64,000 nt of DNA from Fragilaria crotonensis (Eukaryota; Bacillariophyta; Fragilariophyceae; Fragilariales; Fragilariaceae). This document shows, piece by piece, positions 20,638-31,470 of the stretch. Numbering within the stretch: position 1 is the first letter of the stretch; each line of letters begins with the position of its first letter. Below the pieces are notes generated by a model. The model was not told the origin of the DNA, did no database searches, and saw nothing but the letters and a program-made list of their open reading frames with translations. The stretch covers positions 62,001 to 126,000 of the forward strand of contig JAKSYS010000023.1 of assembly GCA_022925895.1 (NCBI GenBank). The letters are read 5' to 3'. Position numbers and translations under genes: made by a program.

Positions 20638-20701
20638 GTTTATACATAATACTTCCCAAGTACTTCTGTCTTACATCTCTATGCATATCGGGCTATGCGG
20701 G

Positions 20702-21559
20702 CTATAGCGACTTGATTGCGTTGGTTACAACCTTTGTCGCTTGTACACCATCAACGTCTCGAGCAAGCTTTTGAATCCTTTCGTCCGCGATCACGAAAAA
20801 CGTCATTGACCATCGCTTATCGCCTAAGGCAGTGTAGGATCTCATCCACTCCATCTTTTCATCGGAGTAGATCTCAACCTTGAAGGCGTCGTTCTTCTTC
20901 ATCCACCTTCGATTCTCGGCTGGACTATCAGCGTTGATTACTATCAAGCGTTCTAACATATCAGGGGGGAGAGTTGCTGCCAATTGCTTGATTGTACTTC
21001 GAAGCTCTGTCGACTTTGGACGTGGGTCGCAAAGAATTGCCAAGTATTCCGCCCGTCGTACTTGGTTCTTTCGCAGCCACGGAACCAATCGAGCGGCGCC
21101 CGCGCTCCCGAGAACATTTTCCGATTTGATGGAGACGAGTTCCTCAAACGGCGCAGCGGGGGCAGCATCTCCCTCAAATCGTCGATCGACACCGGCACGC
21201 GCCAATTCGATCTCTTCTTCTTCTTGCTCTTGCGAGAGGTAGCCACCGGATTCAAAATCATTGCCAATGGCGACGGCCGTACTCCTCAACATTTCTTCGA
21301 ACCGCAAGCGATCATTTCTTATCTTCATTTCTTCGTCAGAAAGCATTGCCTTCTGTTCATCTGGAACAGAATCTTCTCTTTGTTGCTTCGCCAACTCCAG
21401 TCGTCTCGCCAATTCTCCTTGTTTGTTGCGAGCCTTGTTCAAGCCTTTGCCCATGAACACGGCAACATTTTTTGCTCTGATCTGGTTGTCATGAATTGTG
21501 AAACCATGGGTGCTGGAGGTAATGCTTACCAAAGCGAACGCGAAAGGTAGCACCAACAT
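20702..21559 (-). CDS. Plastid-targeted protein with thioredoxin-fold-like C-terminal half (unknown function)
   Basis: The 285-residue protein has a signal peptide ending STHG-FTI, so a plastid location is likely. The middle (about 40-120) is charged and probably coiled-coil (QGELARRLELAKQQRED, QEQEEEEIELARAG). The C-terminal 130 residues alternate strands and helices: RRAEYLAILCDPRPKSTELR, LERLIVINADSPAENRRW, FKVEIYSDEKMEWMRSY and MTFFVIADERIQKLARDV. That order suggests a thioredoxin-like fold but has no CxxC pair. I do not recognise a named family. It is convergent with the SET gene, only 64 bp apart. Confidence 0.6.
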   Translation of the reverse strand: MLVLPFAFALVSITSSTHGFTIHDNQIRAKNVAVFMGKGLNKARNKQGELARRLELAKQQREDSVPDEQKAMLSDEEMKIRNDRLRFEEMLRSTAVAIGNDFESGGYLSQEQEEEEIELARAGVDRRFEGDAAPAAPFEELVSIKSENVLGSAGAARLVPWLRKNQVRRAEYLAILCDPRPKSTELRSTIKQLAATLPPDMLERLIVINADSPAENRRWMKKNDAFKVEIYSDEKMEWMRSYTALGDKRWSMTFFVIADERIQKLARDVDGVQATKVVTNAIKSL

Positions 21560-22017
21560 CGTGCCGGTATGCTGTTCGTAAGTGGTGGCAAGTGACAGGC
21601 GGCTGGCGACGACGATGGAAACACAAGAGAGGCGAGTGAGAGTCTTGTCGAAGCTGAGTATGGTAAGTGGTAATTCGATTCTGCGGACTGAGAATGACGA
21701 CAGTCATCAAGTTCTCCGAGTAGTCTACAACGTGAACTCCGGTCTGACAAGTAATACACCATTAAAAAACAACTACAGTACTCCATACTCCGTACTCCGT
21801 ACAGTATACACTAAAAAAACTACTGGTAGCCACTGGTTCTACGGATACGGGGTAATATGACATAGTATCCTCAGGCCAGAGCTACAGAGCTCTAATATGG
21901 GATTTCGGAAGTATGTCGGCTTCGCGTGTTCGGATTTTTCAAGACGAGTTTACCAACACACTGCGTCCATCACAATTCCCGTTGCGGCACTAATCGTACG
22001 CTTTACTCCCTTGTGTG
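21560..22017. promoter_or_regulatory. Divergent promoter region with small GTAC cluster
   Basis: The 458 bp between two divergent genes contain a short run of AGTACTCCATACTCCGTACT-like steps at about 21775-21808. Nothing else is recognised. Confidence 0.45.
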
Positions 22018-23118
22018 ATGGTTCTGCGACGGCTGGGGATTGTCTTATTAGTTCTTTGGTTGTTATCAATAGCTGAATGGACCATACGCATACGGGCATC
22101 ACCCTCATTGATACTCATATGGTGCCTGTCACAATGGATACCATTTCAATTGATTTCGAAACCGCTGGAGGAACTTGGCCTGAAACTCGCAGAGCAGATT
22201 TCAGCTAATGACGGAGAGGTGTTGGAGCTACCTGAGATTGATTTGCAAGAGCATGGCGACAACATCCGTTTCGTTCTCGAACGCAAGTATGGTCCACAAT
22301 GGCGCTCCAAGCCACTTCTGTTCAAGAATATGTGGACACAAGAACAGCTATCGTCGGGGAATCGACGGCTGTCATTGGAGGGTCTTCTAAAGGAGAACAT
22401 GGTAATACCCTACTTTACGAATGTCAGTCGGCCCGGTATTCTAATACCGGATGCCTATGCGAGGATATCCGACATTGTCTTTAATATAAGCTCCAAGTCC
22501 ATGCCTCACAAAATTGGTACGCAGCTGTTGGCGCAACAAAATCCAGAACTTGTTTATGAAGTTGCACCGAATCGCATTGTGACCGAACTCTTTGGACCCT
22601 ACTTTTCTCCAACGATGGTTCGTGGATTATTCAACGGTCGGTTGCAACCAATCACTGTGATCCCTCTCTTCGTCGCCAAGGCCAAAAACAACACCGCGTT
22701 GGCCGAGGGTGAAACATGCCACTCGGAAAACGAACAACCCCGAACAGACATGCATTGCGAGCCTATCGCCAATATTTTGGTTCAATTGGAAGGAGAGAAG
22801 CAAATAACGCTCATCTCACCAGAGTATTCCATGAAGCTACAGCCCAGGGTGTCACCAGATGGAAGGGCCTATATTTACAGCATGTCACCAAACTTCGATC
22901 ACGTCCCCCGGTACATTCATACAGTGCAAAAAGGTGATGCCATTTATGTGCCAACGTGGACATGGCATCGCGTTGACTACACATACAGCGAAGATGTGGC
23001 TATCTCAGGCTCGCTATTTCATTTTCGTCCCTTGGACTTCTTCCGACGCAATCCACTCTACGCCACCATGATCATCCCTAACCTCATCATGGAGTTGACG
23101 GGCCTCAAGGCCCAATAG
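22018..23118 (+). CDS. Membrane-anchored cupin/JmjC-like protein
   Basis: The 366-residue protein begins with a signal-anchor (LGIVLLVLWLLSIAEW) followed by a second hydrophobic patch. The C-terminal half is a cupin_8/JmjC-like barrel: RTDMHCEPIANILVQLEGEK, then QITLISPEYSMKLQP, then VQKGDAIYVPTWTWHRVDY and ISGSLFHFRP. The likely iron ligands are the H-x-E in MHCEP and the His in TWHRV. This is the layout of small JmjC-type Fe(II)/2-oxoglutarate hydroxylases. Asn-x-Ser/Thr sites suggest passage through the ER. No chromatin-binding domain is present, so a histone substrate is unlikely. The ATG at 22018 follows an out-of-use GTG at 22015. Confidence 0.65.
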   Translation: MVLRRLGIVLLVLWLLSIAEWTIRIRASPSLILIWCLSQWIPFQLISKPLEELGLKLAEQISANDGEVLELPEIDLQEHGDNIRFVLERKYGPQWRSKPLLFKNMWTQEQLSSGNRRLSLEGLLKENMVIPYFTNVSRPGILIPDAYARISDIVFNISSKSMPHKIGTQLLAQQNPELVYEVAPNRIVTELFGPYFSPTMVRGLFNGRLQPITVIPLFVAKAKNNTALAEGETCHSENEQPRTDMHCEPIANILVQLEGEKQITLISPEYSMKLQPRVSPDGRAYIYSMSPNFDHVPRYIHTVQKGDAIYVPTWTWHRVDYTYSEDVAISGSLFHFRPLDFFRRNPLYATMIIPNLIMELTGLKAQ

Positions 23119-23816
23119 CAAGAACACGATGGACACCATTGGTCTCGTCTAGAAATAATCTAGACAACATGCAACTTACTACAACTAGGATGTGGTGCTT
23201 TTTGCAGGCGTCGGAGTCCATGCTACGGTCGACATGAGCCCATGACAACTCTCCTGCCGGTAGCGTCGGCGGATATTGTAGGTTGTCTAAACGACATGGC
23301 ATGACGAACATAATGAGAGATTCTACAAATTCAACAGTACTTCGCAGTACTCTACTACTTAGACCGGTACGCAAGTGCCGTAATACGTTTAAAGTTTAAA
23401 CCAAAACTTCAAGACTGCAGCTGCAGCCCGTTGGCTATGTACAACCTGGTACTGTCGGAATTCACTACGGTAGTATTACCTGCAGTACAAGTACAGAGGA
23501 CAGAGGACAGCAATCCAGAGCATTGACGATTGACTGATGCCAATCCATTCTACACGAGTAGCTACGTAGGAATTAGTATGTTCGACTTCTGTGAGCCATT
23601 CCGATTCTCGCTCATTTCGCTTGTGAGGGTGTGTTCCTAACCCACGGCATTGCGCAATCATTCGAACCGCTAACTTCTTCTTTTCACTACCTACAATTAA
23701 GAGCCACCCTCTTTGCATACCATTAACAGGGTTGTGCAAAGATATCGTCTTTTCACTGAATTTGGCGCTTCGTTGGCAACAAAACATTCGAAAACCAGCA
23801 ATATAAGTTGTCTGCA
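23119..23816. promoter_or_regulatory. Upstream region of the CW zinc-finger gene with GTAC cluster
   Basis: The 698 bp contain a GTAC-rich cluster at about 23335-23500 (CAGTACTTCGCAGTACTC, CCGGTACG, TGCAGTACAAGTAC). It is roughly 320-480 bp before the start at 23817. No other feature is supported. Confidence 0.5.
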
Positions 23817-25214
23817 ATGGACGACCATCCAGCTTCGCCGACTGGCAGCGACGCCATGCAGGACGAGTCTCCGCCGTCGTCTCCGTCTCCCGAGGATGAG
23901 CCTGAAGTCCCCTTGAAGAAGGTTCGCAAGAAGCGCAAACCGCAAACCGAGGAGGAAAAACTTGCCAAGAAGGCCAAAAAGCGGAAAGCAAAGGTGCGTT
24001 TTCTTGTTTTTGTTTTAGGAAAATTCCGTATTCCCTCGTGTCAGGAGCTTGATTCTTACATCATTCTCGTAACTCAATGAATTGAAACAACCAGGAATCT
24101 GCGTCTGGGGTGACCATGCCAGTCGACGACGGGCGCAAGAAGGTTCGCAAACAGCAGGTCCGACGGGCTCCCACAGTGCCGACGACAGAGGAGCCACTGT
24201 CGGCTGCTCAAGCTGCAGCCAATGAGCAGATGCGCCGTGCTTTGGAGGATGATGCATATTCTGCGTTGGGGTCGATAGTCGATACGGACACGGACGATGA
24301 TGAAAGTGATTATCGATCTAGAGGTGGGACTGTTCGTTTGGATCGTTCAGCGCTTCTGGGAGCTATGCGCAAGAGACTGTGGGTGGAGCGTATGAGCGGT
24401 AATACTGGAAATGTTGTTGGGACCGAGGATGACGATGCGAAAAGCAACAAGAAGAAACGTAAGAAGGCGTTAGTGTCAGTAGTTCCTGCGCAACCGACCA
24501 GTCGTCGCAAGGAAGAAGCAGAGAGAAAACGAGCGGCTGAGTCATCGGCTGACGGCATGGGGGAGTTGCATGACGAAGTTATGGACCGAGATGAAGGATC
24601 TATCTTCGGTCAAACAGCAGGAGCTAGCAATGCCACATGGGTTCAATGCGACAAATGCAAGAAGGTAGGTGTCGTGCAATTCTTAGACATTTCTACTTGA
24701 TTGCGCGTTTCTGACAGTTTTACACCAGTGGCGTCGACTTCGAGGAGTCATAGATGAAAAGAAACTACCATCGAAATGGTACTGTTCGATGAATAAGAAC
24801 GACCCCGAGCGCAATCGTTGCACTGCCCCAGAGGAGGAGTACGAAACTCATACTCCAGAGAGCGCCGCAGATGCCCTTACCCGCAAACATTTACGTGTGT
24901 GGGTCCGTCGACTGGAAAGCAATGAGAATTACGAAGCTCGGCTACCCACCATGACCCGGGGAAAGAAGCGAAATGCTGCGCCGAGCGCCAAAGAACCCTC
25001 CGAGTGGGTTCGATGTTGCAATCCATCTTGCGGTAAGTGGCGTGCCCTTTTGCGCTGTATGGAGGCAAAACAGCATGTCATTGATCGCACCAACCGGGGA
25101 GAATGGTTCTGTGTCATGAACACTTGGGACGAGAAGATGGCTAGTTGCGCCGCACCTCAAGAAAACCTACCAGTTATTGGATGCCCGCAGTGGGTCATGC
25201 AAGATGAAGCTTGA
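23817..25214 (+). CDS. Nuclear protein with two CW-type zinc fingers (two introns)
   Basis: Exons 23817-23993, 24095-24664 and 24729-25214 give 410 residues. Intron 1 (101 bp) is GTGCG...ACCAG and intron 2 (64 bp) is GTAGGT...ACCAG. Intron 2 interrupts the first CW finger, which only reads through after splicing: WVQCDKCKK then WRRLRG, WYC and a late Cys in NRC. A second finger follows: WVRCCNPSCGKWRAL, EWFC and ASC. CW domains read methylated lysine 4 of histone H3. The N-terminal part is basic and acidic low-complexity with nuclear-localisation-like runs (KKVRKKRKP, KKKRKK). Two CW fingers in one short protein without a catalytic domain suggests a chromatin reader or adaptor; that role is inferred. 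Confidence 0.85.
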
Positions 25215-25274
25215 GGAAGAACGTAGCAGATCCTTAAGGACACACGAAAAGCTCAGTTTAGTCGCACTTTCCAC

Positions 25275-27955
25275 CTATATTTCGTCCTCATCTTCTGCAT
25301 CACCAGATTCTTCGCGGTAGCCCCATGAAGCACGACTTGCAAATCGTTGTTCAAGACCAACGTTGGAATCCCAGTCGTTTGTATGATCGAAGGCAATAGC
25401 AAACTTTTCGTAGGGTTCAGCATTCATATTATTGCTCAGCATCCAGTCATACAACCATTCTAGGTGTGAGGATGAGGTAACCTCTGCTCGCAAGATCAAA
25501 CATACGTCAAAGACACTAAGAATTGGGACGGTGTGTCGTAGGAGTCGTTCCACCTCTGTTCGGATTCGTGAACTGACGTTGCGGTCGGACATCAACGTGA
25601 GGCAGCAAGATACAATCATACCTACCATCCCGGTTCCGCGAGAAAATGCCTCCAATTGAGTTTTATCGAGACGAAGAAAAGCTGCAATTGAAGCCATGAC
25701 CGTCTTTTCGGTCGCAGCTGCGTATTGCTCAAGGCAGGCTTTAAGTGCTCGACAGCCTGCACGAGATTCATCCAGGTTCTTCATCGCAACGTCACAATCC
25801 AACGCAAGTCCGAGAGAATGACAACAACCCCACCCATGCTTCTTCGCACTTGATCGCTGTTTCCAAGTGAGGCCCGACGAGTCCCTTCCACCCATGCCAT
25901 GCCGAAGTTTCTCCGACAACTTTTCTACGGTTGCACGAAAGCTCGTATCAACGTGGTGGGCGCTGAGGCCTGATAGATACGGCTCGTGAAAGGCCAAGTA
26001 AGCGACATGACCGACAGTTCGGATAGCATTTCCAGAAACCTTGTCGTTTGCAGCATCCATGAATGTACCAACTCTCTCCAGCAAGTGTAGGAGTTCCAAC
26101 GGTGGTATAAAGTTCTGCGGTGAGTTTCTTTCCCGAATGCCCAAGGCAAGGTTTCCAATGGCAAAGATAGCCATGGCAAGTTTGGCCGGTGGTGTGGAGT
26201 CTACTAGCTCCTCTTGCAAGATAGGAAGTACAATTGAGCAAAGATGAGCGAACTGGGAGTCCTCGACTTTGGAACAAGACGAGCACTTGGAAACCATTTC
26301 ACCAATCGCCTTGAGAGCCAACGACTTCTCATTCGAAGTTCCATGCGTGCTGAATCGTACCATTTGGTCTATACACAATTCAATACATTTCGATTCTACA
26401 GCACATGACCAGTCCACTGGGAGAAGGGCACAGTAAGCTTGCAGACAGGAGACACGGCTTCGACTCGACCACTCCAAAGTCACATCACTGAGTGCACTGA
26501 TGAGAAAAAGTGAAACGACCGCGTCCTGCGAATTCGGCACAGACGCTGCATTCAGGCTTCGCCCCACTGCAAATGCTTCGAGAAGCAAAATGCCCTCCGT
26601 ATTATACTGCGGAGTTGATATAAGATTCTGAACAATCGCTTGGAATTCCTGCCAACTAGCAAATCCAGGTTGCGTTCGAACGATGGCACACAACAACGTG
26701 ATGGCGGGAAGCCGTGATGACCGCTTTGCGCCGGCAACACTTGTGAAGATGTATTCTTGAAATGGGCAAGAGCTAAGAAGCCACAGCTTCACAGGAATTG
26801 ACGTAACAGTATTGCCACCGTGCGGTAAAGGACGCCCTCCCATACATTCGCACAAACACTCAACAACTTGTACATGAGGCCCACCGTCCATGAGAACTTG
26901 CGCCACACACGACGTGAGATTCATCGCTTCTCGAGTCATGATATCTTTTGGGTTTCCGGGATACGGAATTGTCATCAGAACGATAGTGATGAGTTTGCAA
27001 AAATGGTCGGTAGGTGAGAAACGACATCTTAAAGCTCGTATCAATTGGACAAGGTCGTCTCTGACATTCTCTCCAAAGAACTTCATCGATCCCGCACTCT
27101 TGACATTCAACCAGGCATCCAATGGGAATGACTTCAAGAAGGTGGCAATGCATGTGGTAAGTTGGTTCGCACATGCGCGATCATGTAGCAAGGTAATGAG
27201 AGGTGAGGTGCCTTGAATACATCGGCAGGTTGAGCACTGCAATGCATTTTTCCTTGTTAGAAAATCACTGAGGAATAATTTTTAAAGACCATGTATGAAT
27301 CTGGAACAGTGACAAGAATCAAGCGAAGCAACTCCAGACATTGCGTTTGCCATGTCGCAATAAGAAGGTGTTCGGCAAAAAATTGTTCGAGTTGAACGAG
27401 GTCAAGCGGCAATGTCTCTGCGATTGAGCGTTTTCGCATCTCGTCAACGATGCGTATCAGTGTTGAGCATGACTGAGGCATTCGAAGCTGCAATGTGAGG
27501 AGCAGTCGTGCACCCACTGGATTTGGAATTCGTTCTTCAACTCCCGTCGCTGGAGCAACATCAATTGTCAACGGAGCCAAAACGGCACAGCATATCGAAG
27601 GAACAAGCAGTAGTGAATGGATTGCCTCCATGACTGATCGCTCTAGCTTGTGCGAGATATCTGACTGTTTTAATGTTTCGACCAGAAATGCATCGACCAG
27701 GTCGATTGCTGCTTGCTCGGCAGGAATTTTGCGAAGGTGTGCCAAATCCATTCCTGATAGCTCGTCAACTAAACTCTCCAAATCTGTCTTTTGTTTTGCA
27801 GCTCTGAAAGCCGCTAGAACTTCTTCATAAGATCTCACTTTCCTGGCAGATAGACTTTTTGTACTTTGAGTAGGTTGCCTTTGGGTCGTCCATCGATCAT
27901 TAGCCTTCGACTTTTGCTTCGCCACATCGGTTTTTAGTCCGTCCCAACGACTCAT
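25275..27955 (-). CDS. HEAT/ARM-repeat protein, HEATR6-like (one intron)
   Basis: Exon 1 is 27290-27955 and exon 2 is 25275-27236. The 53-bp intron (27237-27289) has an unusual GTCTTT donor, a good branch-like TTCTAAC and a TTGCAG acceptor; unspliced, exon 1 stops at once. The 875-residue product is helical throughout, with repeated leucine-rich pairs. One passage, DAANDKVSGNAIRTVGHVAYL, resembles the NDKVRxNAVRALG signature of HEATR6 (DUF4042). No enzyme motif is visible. HEAT proteins are scaffolds, and the partner here cannot be told. The last residues are acidic (GDAEDEDEI). It is convergent with the CW gene, 60 bp apart. Confidence 0.6.
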
Positions 27956-28829
27956 GGTATCGTTTGCTGAAACTACGACGGTGACTCTTCATTGCCCCAG
28001 CGGTGTACGATTACAATAGAAACAAGCTGGGGATCGCTCTGTGGGAGGTGCTTGCAATTATTATGCCTTTGTTGGACGATATTGATGACAACTGTTGCGC
28101 AACTTATGCAATGGGAGCGTCGGCACTGAGAGTGCGATGCACATCGGCTGTGGGCGACATGACTGTGCAACTGCTCATCCCCATCGCTTTCTGCCTCCCC
28201 AACTCACCGTTACGAGGTATCATACCGTGATACCGGTGCATGATTATTCGCTACTACTACTCGGTACTGTAACAAAATGCTGGACAGTATGCACTCTTGG
28301 CACAACCGTAAACACAGGCATAAAATCTCTCAAGGGCTGCAGAGAGTCAAGCGTCAATTCTCTTCCGTCTCTCCCAGGAAGAACGTGAGGTGCAACAGGA
28401 AAGCCACTCGAGAACTAGAGTACAGTAATTAGATCCTTGTATGTCGCTCTGATAACTCACTAGTGAATGCCGGTACCTGGTATCCGAGGAGAAGTCCTCC
28501 AAGTACAACAGCTCCAAGCGAACAACAGATGCTGCGAGCTAGAAGGTGTAAGCCCATTGTTGCGCCCTATCCAAGACGGGTAACAGGATGGTGCATCATG
28601 CCTCCCTAAGGCGACGCAACAGGATTGGGGGGAAGCGATTTGTCACAGTTGTCACTACCTGATCCGTGAAGCAGATTGCGTCCGCGTACCAACAAACCCG
28701 GAATGATTCGCACCTGTACCAGAACAAATGACCTTGACTAAGGTGCATGATGTGCGAGTGCCACAATCAAGCGAAGCAAATCGTTTCGTCCGGAAGTGGG
28801 CTCTTGTGGATGTGAGTCCGAAATCACAC
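27956..28829. promoter_or_regulatory. Intergenic region upstream of the HEAT-repeat gene
   Basis: The 874 bp have scattered TACTACT/GGTACT steps at about 28240-28275 and GGTACCTGGTA at about 28470-28484. No gene is supported. This is one of the weaker GTAC intervals. Confidence 0.4.
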
Positions 28830-29810
28830 TCACACCGCTGGTACCTTTCCAACGTAAAGTTGAATATGAGCCTGCTCCCACGCTTCAAATTCAAGGATAG
28901 AGAGATTTCTGGTCTCTTCTTCCGTAATATCAGCCAACGCTTTCGGTCTGTCTTGGATCAAAATCATGGTTTGCTGAAAGTACAAATTGGACGCTTCCAC
29001 ACTAGGGTTCCCCCACTCTTCCCACGAGAGTTGGCAGGACGAAGATGAAAGCAAAGTCCACTCCAAGCCTGAGTTGCGGAAAAACTCTCGTTCCAGTTCA
29101 GGTTTCCTCCACCGAGCAGCCAATATAACGGTCCCTTTTGTAGGATGAAGAAGACGTCTAACCGTAGCAACTAGAGAAGGTATAGCTTTGACATTGTAAA
29201 GCAAGTCCGAACCGATGATACAATCGTAGGGTGGCTCTGTTGGCGGTTCGCTTTCTTCACGCCATGTAAGTGAGCGAGCGCGTACTTTTGAAGGCAGAAT
29301 ATCCTTGTTTCGTTCCAGGTTGTAAAGGAGCAGGGGCATGGCAGACGGCATGTCCGTCAACATCAATGAGCCGTCTTTTCCTAGCTGCTTAATGGCAAAT
29401 GCCATACCGAACAATCCTAGTCCAGAACCAAGTTCCAGCACTCGCTTCGGATGCACGTCAAAGTCGATCTCATTCAGACGCCTCGCGATTTCAAAGCCTG
29501 CGGCCCACGGCAATGCGTGGGTTCCGTCACAATCGTCGTCATCGAGGTCGAAATCAGCACTCTCCTCGGGAGCAACATCGTTTGGTATTTCGGAATTCAA
29601 CTCAAGTATTATCCCGCCTCCCAAGTCTACCTTGGTGATGAGGTCGTCGCCATCATCATCTCGCTCGTTGTCGGCAACTTGTATTTCGAGCACGTCCCCA
29701 GGCTTGGATCCGTATGGTACCGGTACCTCCAATTCTTGACCATTCACAACGAAAGTTAAGGTGTCACCCTCCTCGGCATTGTCCGGCACTTGGAGTGTGA
29801 GTGTCTTCAT
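28830..29810 (-). CDS. METTL21/FAM86-type (MTF16) methyltransferase with N-terminal beta domain
   Basis: The 326-residue protein has a seven-strand AdoMet methyltransferase core. Motif I is VLELGSGLGLFGMA, the acidic loop is LMLTDMPSAMPLLLYNL, and the post-motif is DCIIGSDLLYN, close to the D-x-x-Y signature of family-16 protein-lysine methyltransferases. About 85 residues precede it. They begin MKTLTLQVPDNAEEGDTLTF and VPVPYGSKPGDVLEIQV, a small beta module often seen in diatom proteins, then an acidic linker. An upstream in-frame Met at 30074 exists, but that DNA is GTAC-rich and looks like promoter, so I start at 29810. The substrate is unknown. Confidence 0.72.
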   Translation of the reverse strand: MKTLTLQVPDNAEEGDTLTFVVNGQELEVPVPYGSKPGDVLEIQVADNERDDDGDDLITKVDLGGGIILELNSEIPNDVAPEESADFDLDDDDCDGTHALPWAAGFEIARRLNEIDFDVHPKRVLELGSGLGLFGMAFAIKQLGKDGSLMLTDMPSAMPLLLYNLERNKDILPSKVRARSLTWREESEPPTEPPYDCIIGSDLLYNVKAIPSLVATVRRLLHPTKGTVILAARWRKPELEREFFRNSGLEWTLLSSSSCQLSWEEWGNPSVEASNLYFQQTMILIQDRPKALADITEEETRNLSILEFEAWEQAHIQLYVGKVPAV

Positions 29811-30199
29811 GACTGATGCTTTGACCCGAACTTCAGATGGCAATGGAAAGGCTAGCGCCGTCGTCGCTGCATGTGCTGTGCGCAAATCTAACCATCGGAT
29901 TTTGCCTGGGACGAGTAATGTGCTACAGTGACAAGTTCCAGGTAGTATTACACTACATGTACGAGAGAGCGCGATGTATTTGGTTCTGGTACAAGTACTC
30001 GAGTATGTCATAGTCCTCCGTTGACGAGGCTGATACCTGGACTCAAATAGTATATATTCTGAGATGGACAGCACTCTGATGTTCAGTCTAGGCCGGTAAG
30101 AACCCTAGAGTTCTTGAGTCCCGCGTGCACTTCCTTATGCAAGAAATTTATTAGTGATGAAACAGAGGCAAAGTGCAGTTTAGTCGAGGATTAGATGGG
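29811..30199. promoter_or_regulatory. Upstream region of the methyltransferase with GTAC cluster
   Basis: A cluster at about 29935-30010 has ACTACATGTACGAG, TGGTACAAGTACTCGAGTA. It abuts the 3' untranslated region of MsrA, which is read toward it. Confidence 0.5.
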
Positions 30200-30205
30200 T
30201 ATTTC

Positions 30206-30251
30206 TCAGGTCAGCGAACCCCCTGTTCGAAACAGTATTCGAGACCGTCAT
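30206..30251 (-). ncRNA. Candidate SECIS element in the MsrA 3' UTR
   Basis: On the minus strand, 55 bases after the MsrA stop, ATGA (30248-30251) is followed by a stem GGUC/GACC, a CG/CG extension and an unpaired AA. Then comes a mini-hairpin CUGUU-UCG-AACAG, and the 3' arm ends in UGA (30206-30208). AUGA and UGA face each other so that tandem G.A/A.G pairs can form, the kink-turn core of eukaryotic SECIS elements. The AA bulge plus apical mini-helix fits the form 2 type. The stem between core and AA is about 8 nt, slightly short. Folded by eye only. Confidence 0.5.
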
Positions 30252-30305
30252 TCAAGTTTGGCCCAAGCAAACCTCCACCACTCCACTAAGCCCCCCCTTC
30301 AACTT

Positions 30306-30839
30306 CTACAAACGGGCCAAGAAATTCTGATGTCGGTCTTCTGCCATGAAAAACTTTGTTACAGGTTCAACGTCAACAAACTCAGTACCTTGGCAAAACT
30401 GCCTTGCCACAGCCTCCTGCGCAGAATTCATGTACCAGACTGCCGATCGATATTGTCGTTTTGTTGGATATGGCTCTGCCAGCCTTCTCCATTTCAGCAA
30501 AATTTGCTCGTACGAGACTATCGATGGATTGAACTCGACAAAGACAGCTTCCGTATAGTCCTTCATAGTTTGATAGGTTGGATTATCTTCGACGCCTCCC
30601 GAGTATCCCACAATGCAACGCAGTACCCCATTCATTGCTTGAAACTCGGGCTGCGGCCCCCAAAATCACCCACATGCTACAATGGCAATCTCATGGTTGC
30701 TTCGAGGAATCAATCCGATTTCGGGACATGCATTGCTGCTGGCGAGTGCTGAGTTCAAACGATGGAACGCTTGCGGCGTTAAAAGGGCCCGCAGCGGAAG
30801 GATCCAAAGGGCTAGCAAGTATGGAGTGAATCGATGCAT
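30306..30839 (-). CDS. MSRA: Peptide methionine sulfoxide reductase A, selenocysteine form, plastid-targeted
   Basis: MsrA reduces methionine-S-sulfoxide in proteins. One frame runs from the Met at 30839 to the TAG at 30306-30308, with a single internal TGA at 30666-30668. That TGA falls at the catalytic Cys of the GCFWG signature: the context is IAIVACG-TGA-FWGPQPEF. The frame continues with GYSGGVEDNPTY and KRQYRSAVWY, both MsrA-like. Selenocysteine at this position is known in algal MsrA (Chlamydomonas), and a SECIS candidate follows. The product is 177 residues with Sec at 58. The leader ends TPQA-FHR, a Phe+1 plastid signal; a further in-frame Met lies at 30899. The usual GHAE part is replaced by TEAV, so the enzyme is diverged. 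A plain nonsense mutation is the alternative. Confidence 0.8.
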
Positions 30840-31470
30840 GGTCCCAATGTCCTTGTTGTCAATGATCGGATGCCGTATCGAAGTGTGAAACGCCTTCAAT
30901 CACTTTATGATACACCAGTGAGCGGAGTGAGGACTCGGAGTGAGTGAGACTCGTTGACTCTTTTGGACGAACACGTAGCTCGTACTTCGAGCACATACTA
31001 CGCCCAGTAGAGAATTGGTGACGTGTGCATACGCCGTAGGCGCACTGCAGCACATCGTGTACACAGTACACAGTAATACAGTATCCAATCGGGTCGACCG
31101 TCGACCCTCTTGTGACACTTGCGCTCGAATTTCAAGACGAAATGGTACAGCTGTAATTCTTTCCTGCGCCTGCATGGTTCGAGAGTGACTGACAATAAAC
31201 GTTCAATGAATGTCGTGGCACTTTCTTCCGTATGAAGCTCAAGAAGTTTTAGAGGGGGATGTGGTCTCGGGCCACGCGATGAATTGTGTTTGATGTCCAA
31301 ACTTGCATCCGACAATTCAAATATTGGAGTAAGATTTCTATATCAACGGTTGAAAATGATGCCAACATTGGTCGTTAATAAAGCGCATCAACTCGTTCCA
31401 CCAGTAACCACAGGCGGAAGACTGGAAACAGGCAGGTGCGGAACATTGCCAATCCTAACCCTTCTCCATC
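30840..31470. promoter_or_regulatory. Divergent region between MsrA and an unknown gene
   Basis: The 631 bp hold a GTAC-containing run at about 31055-31090 (GTGTACACAGTACACAG). I recognise nothing else. Confidence 0.45.

Noticed and set aside
29811-30074. N-terminal extension of the methyltransferase
   Set aside because: The DNA is GTAC-rich promoter-like sequence and the extension has no similarity to the family.
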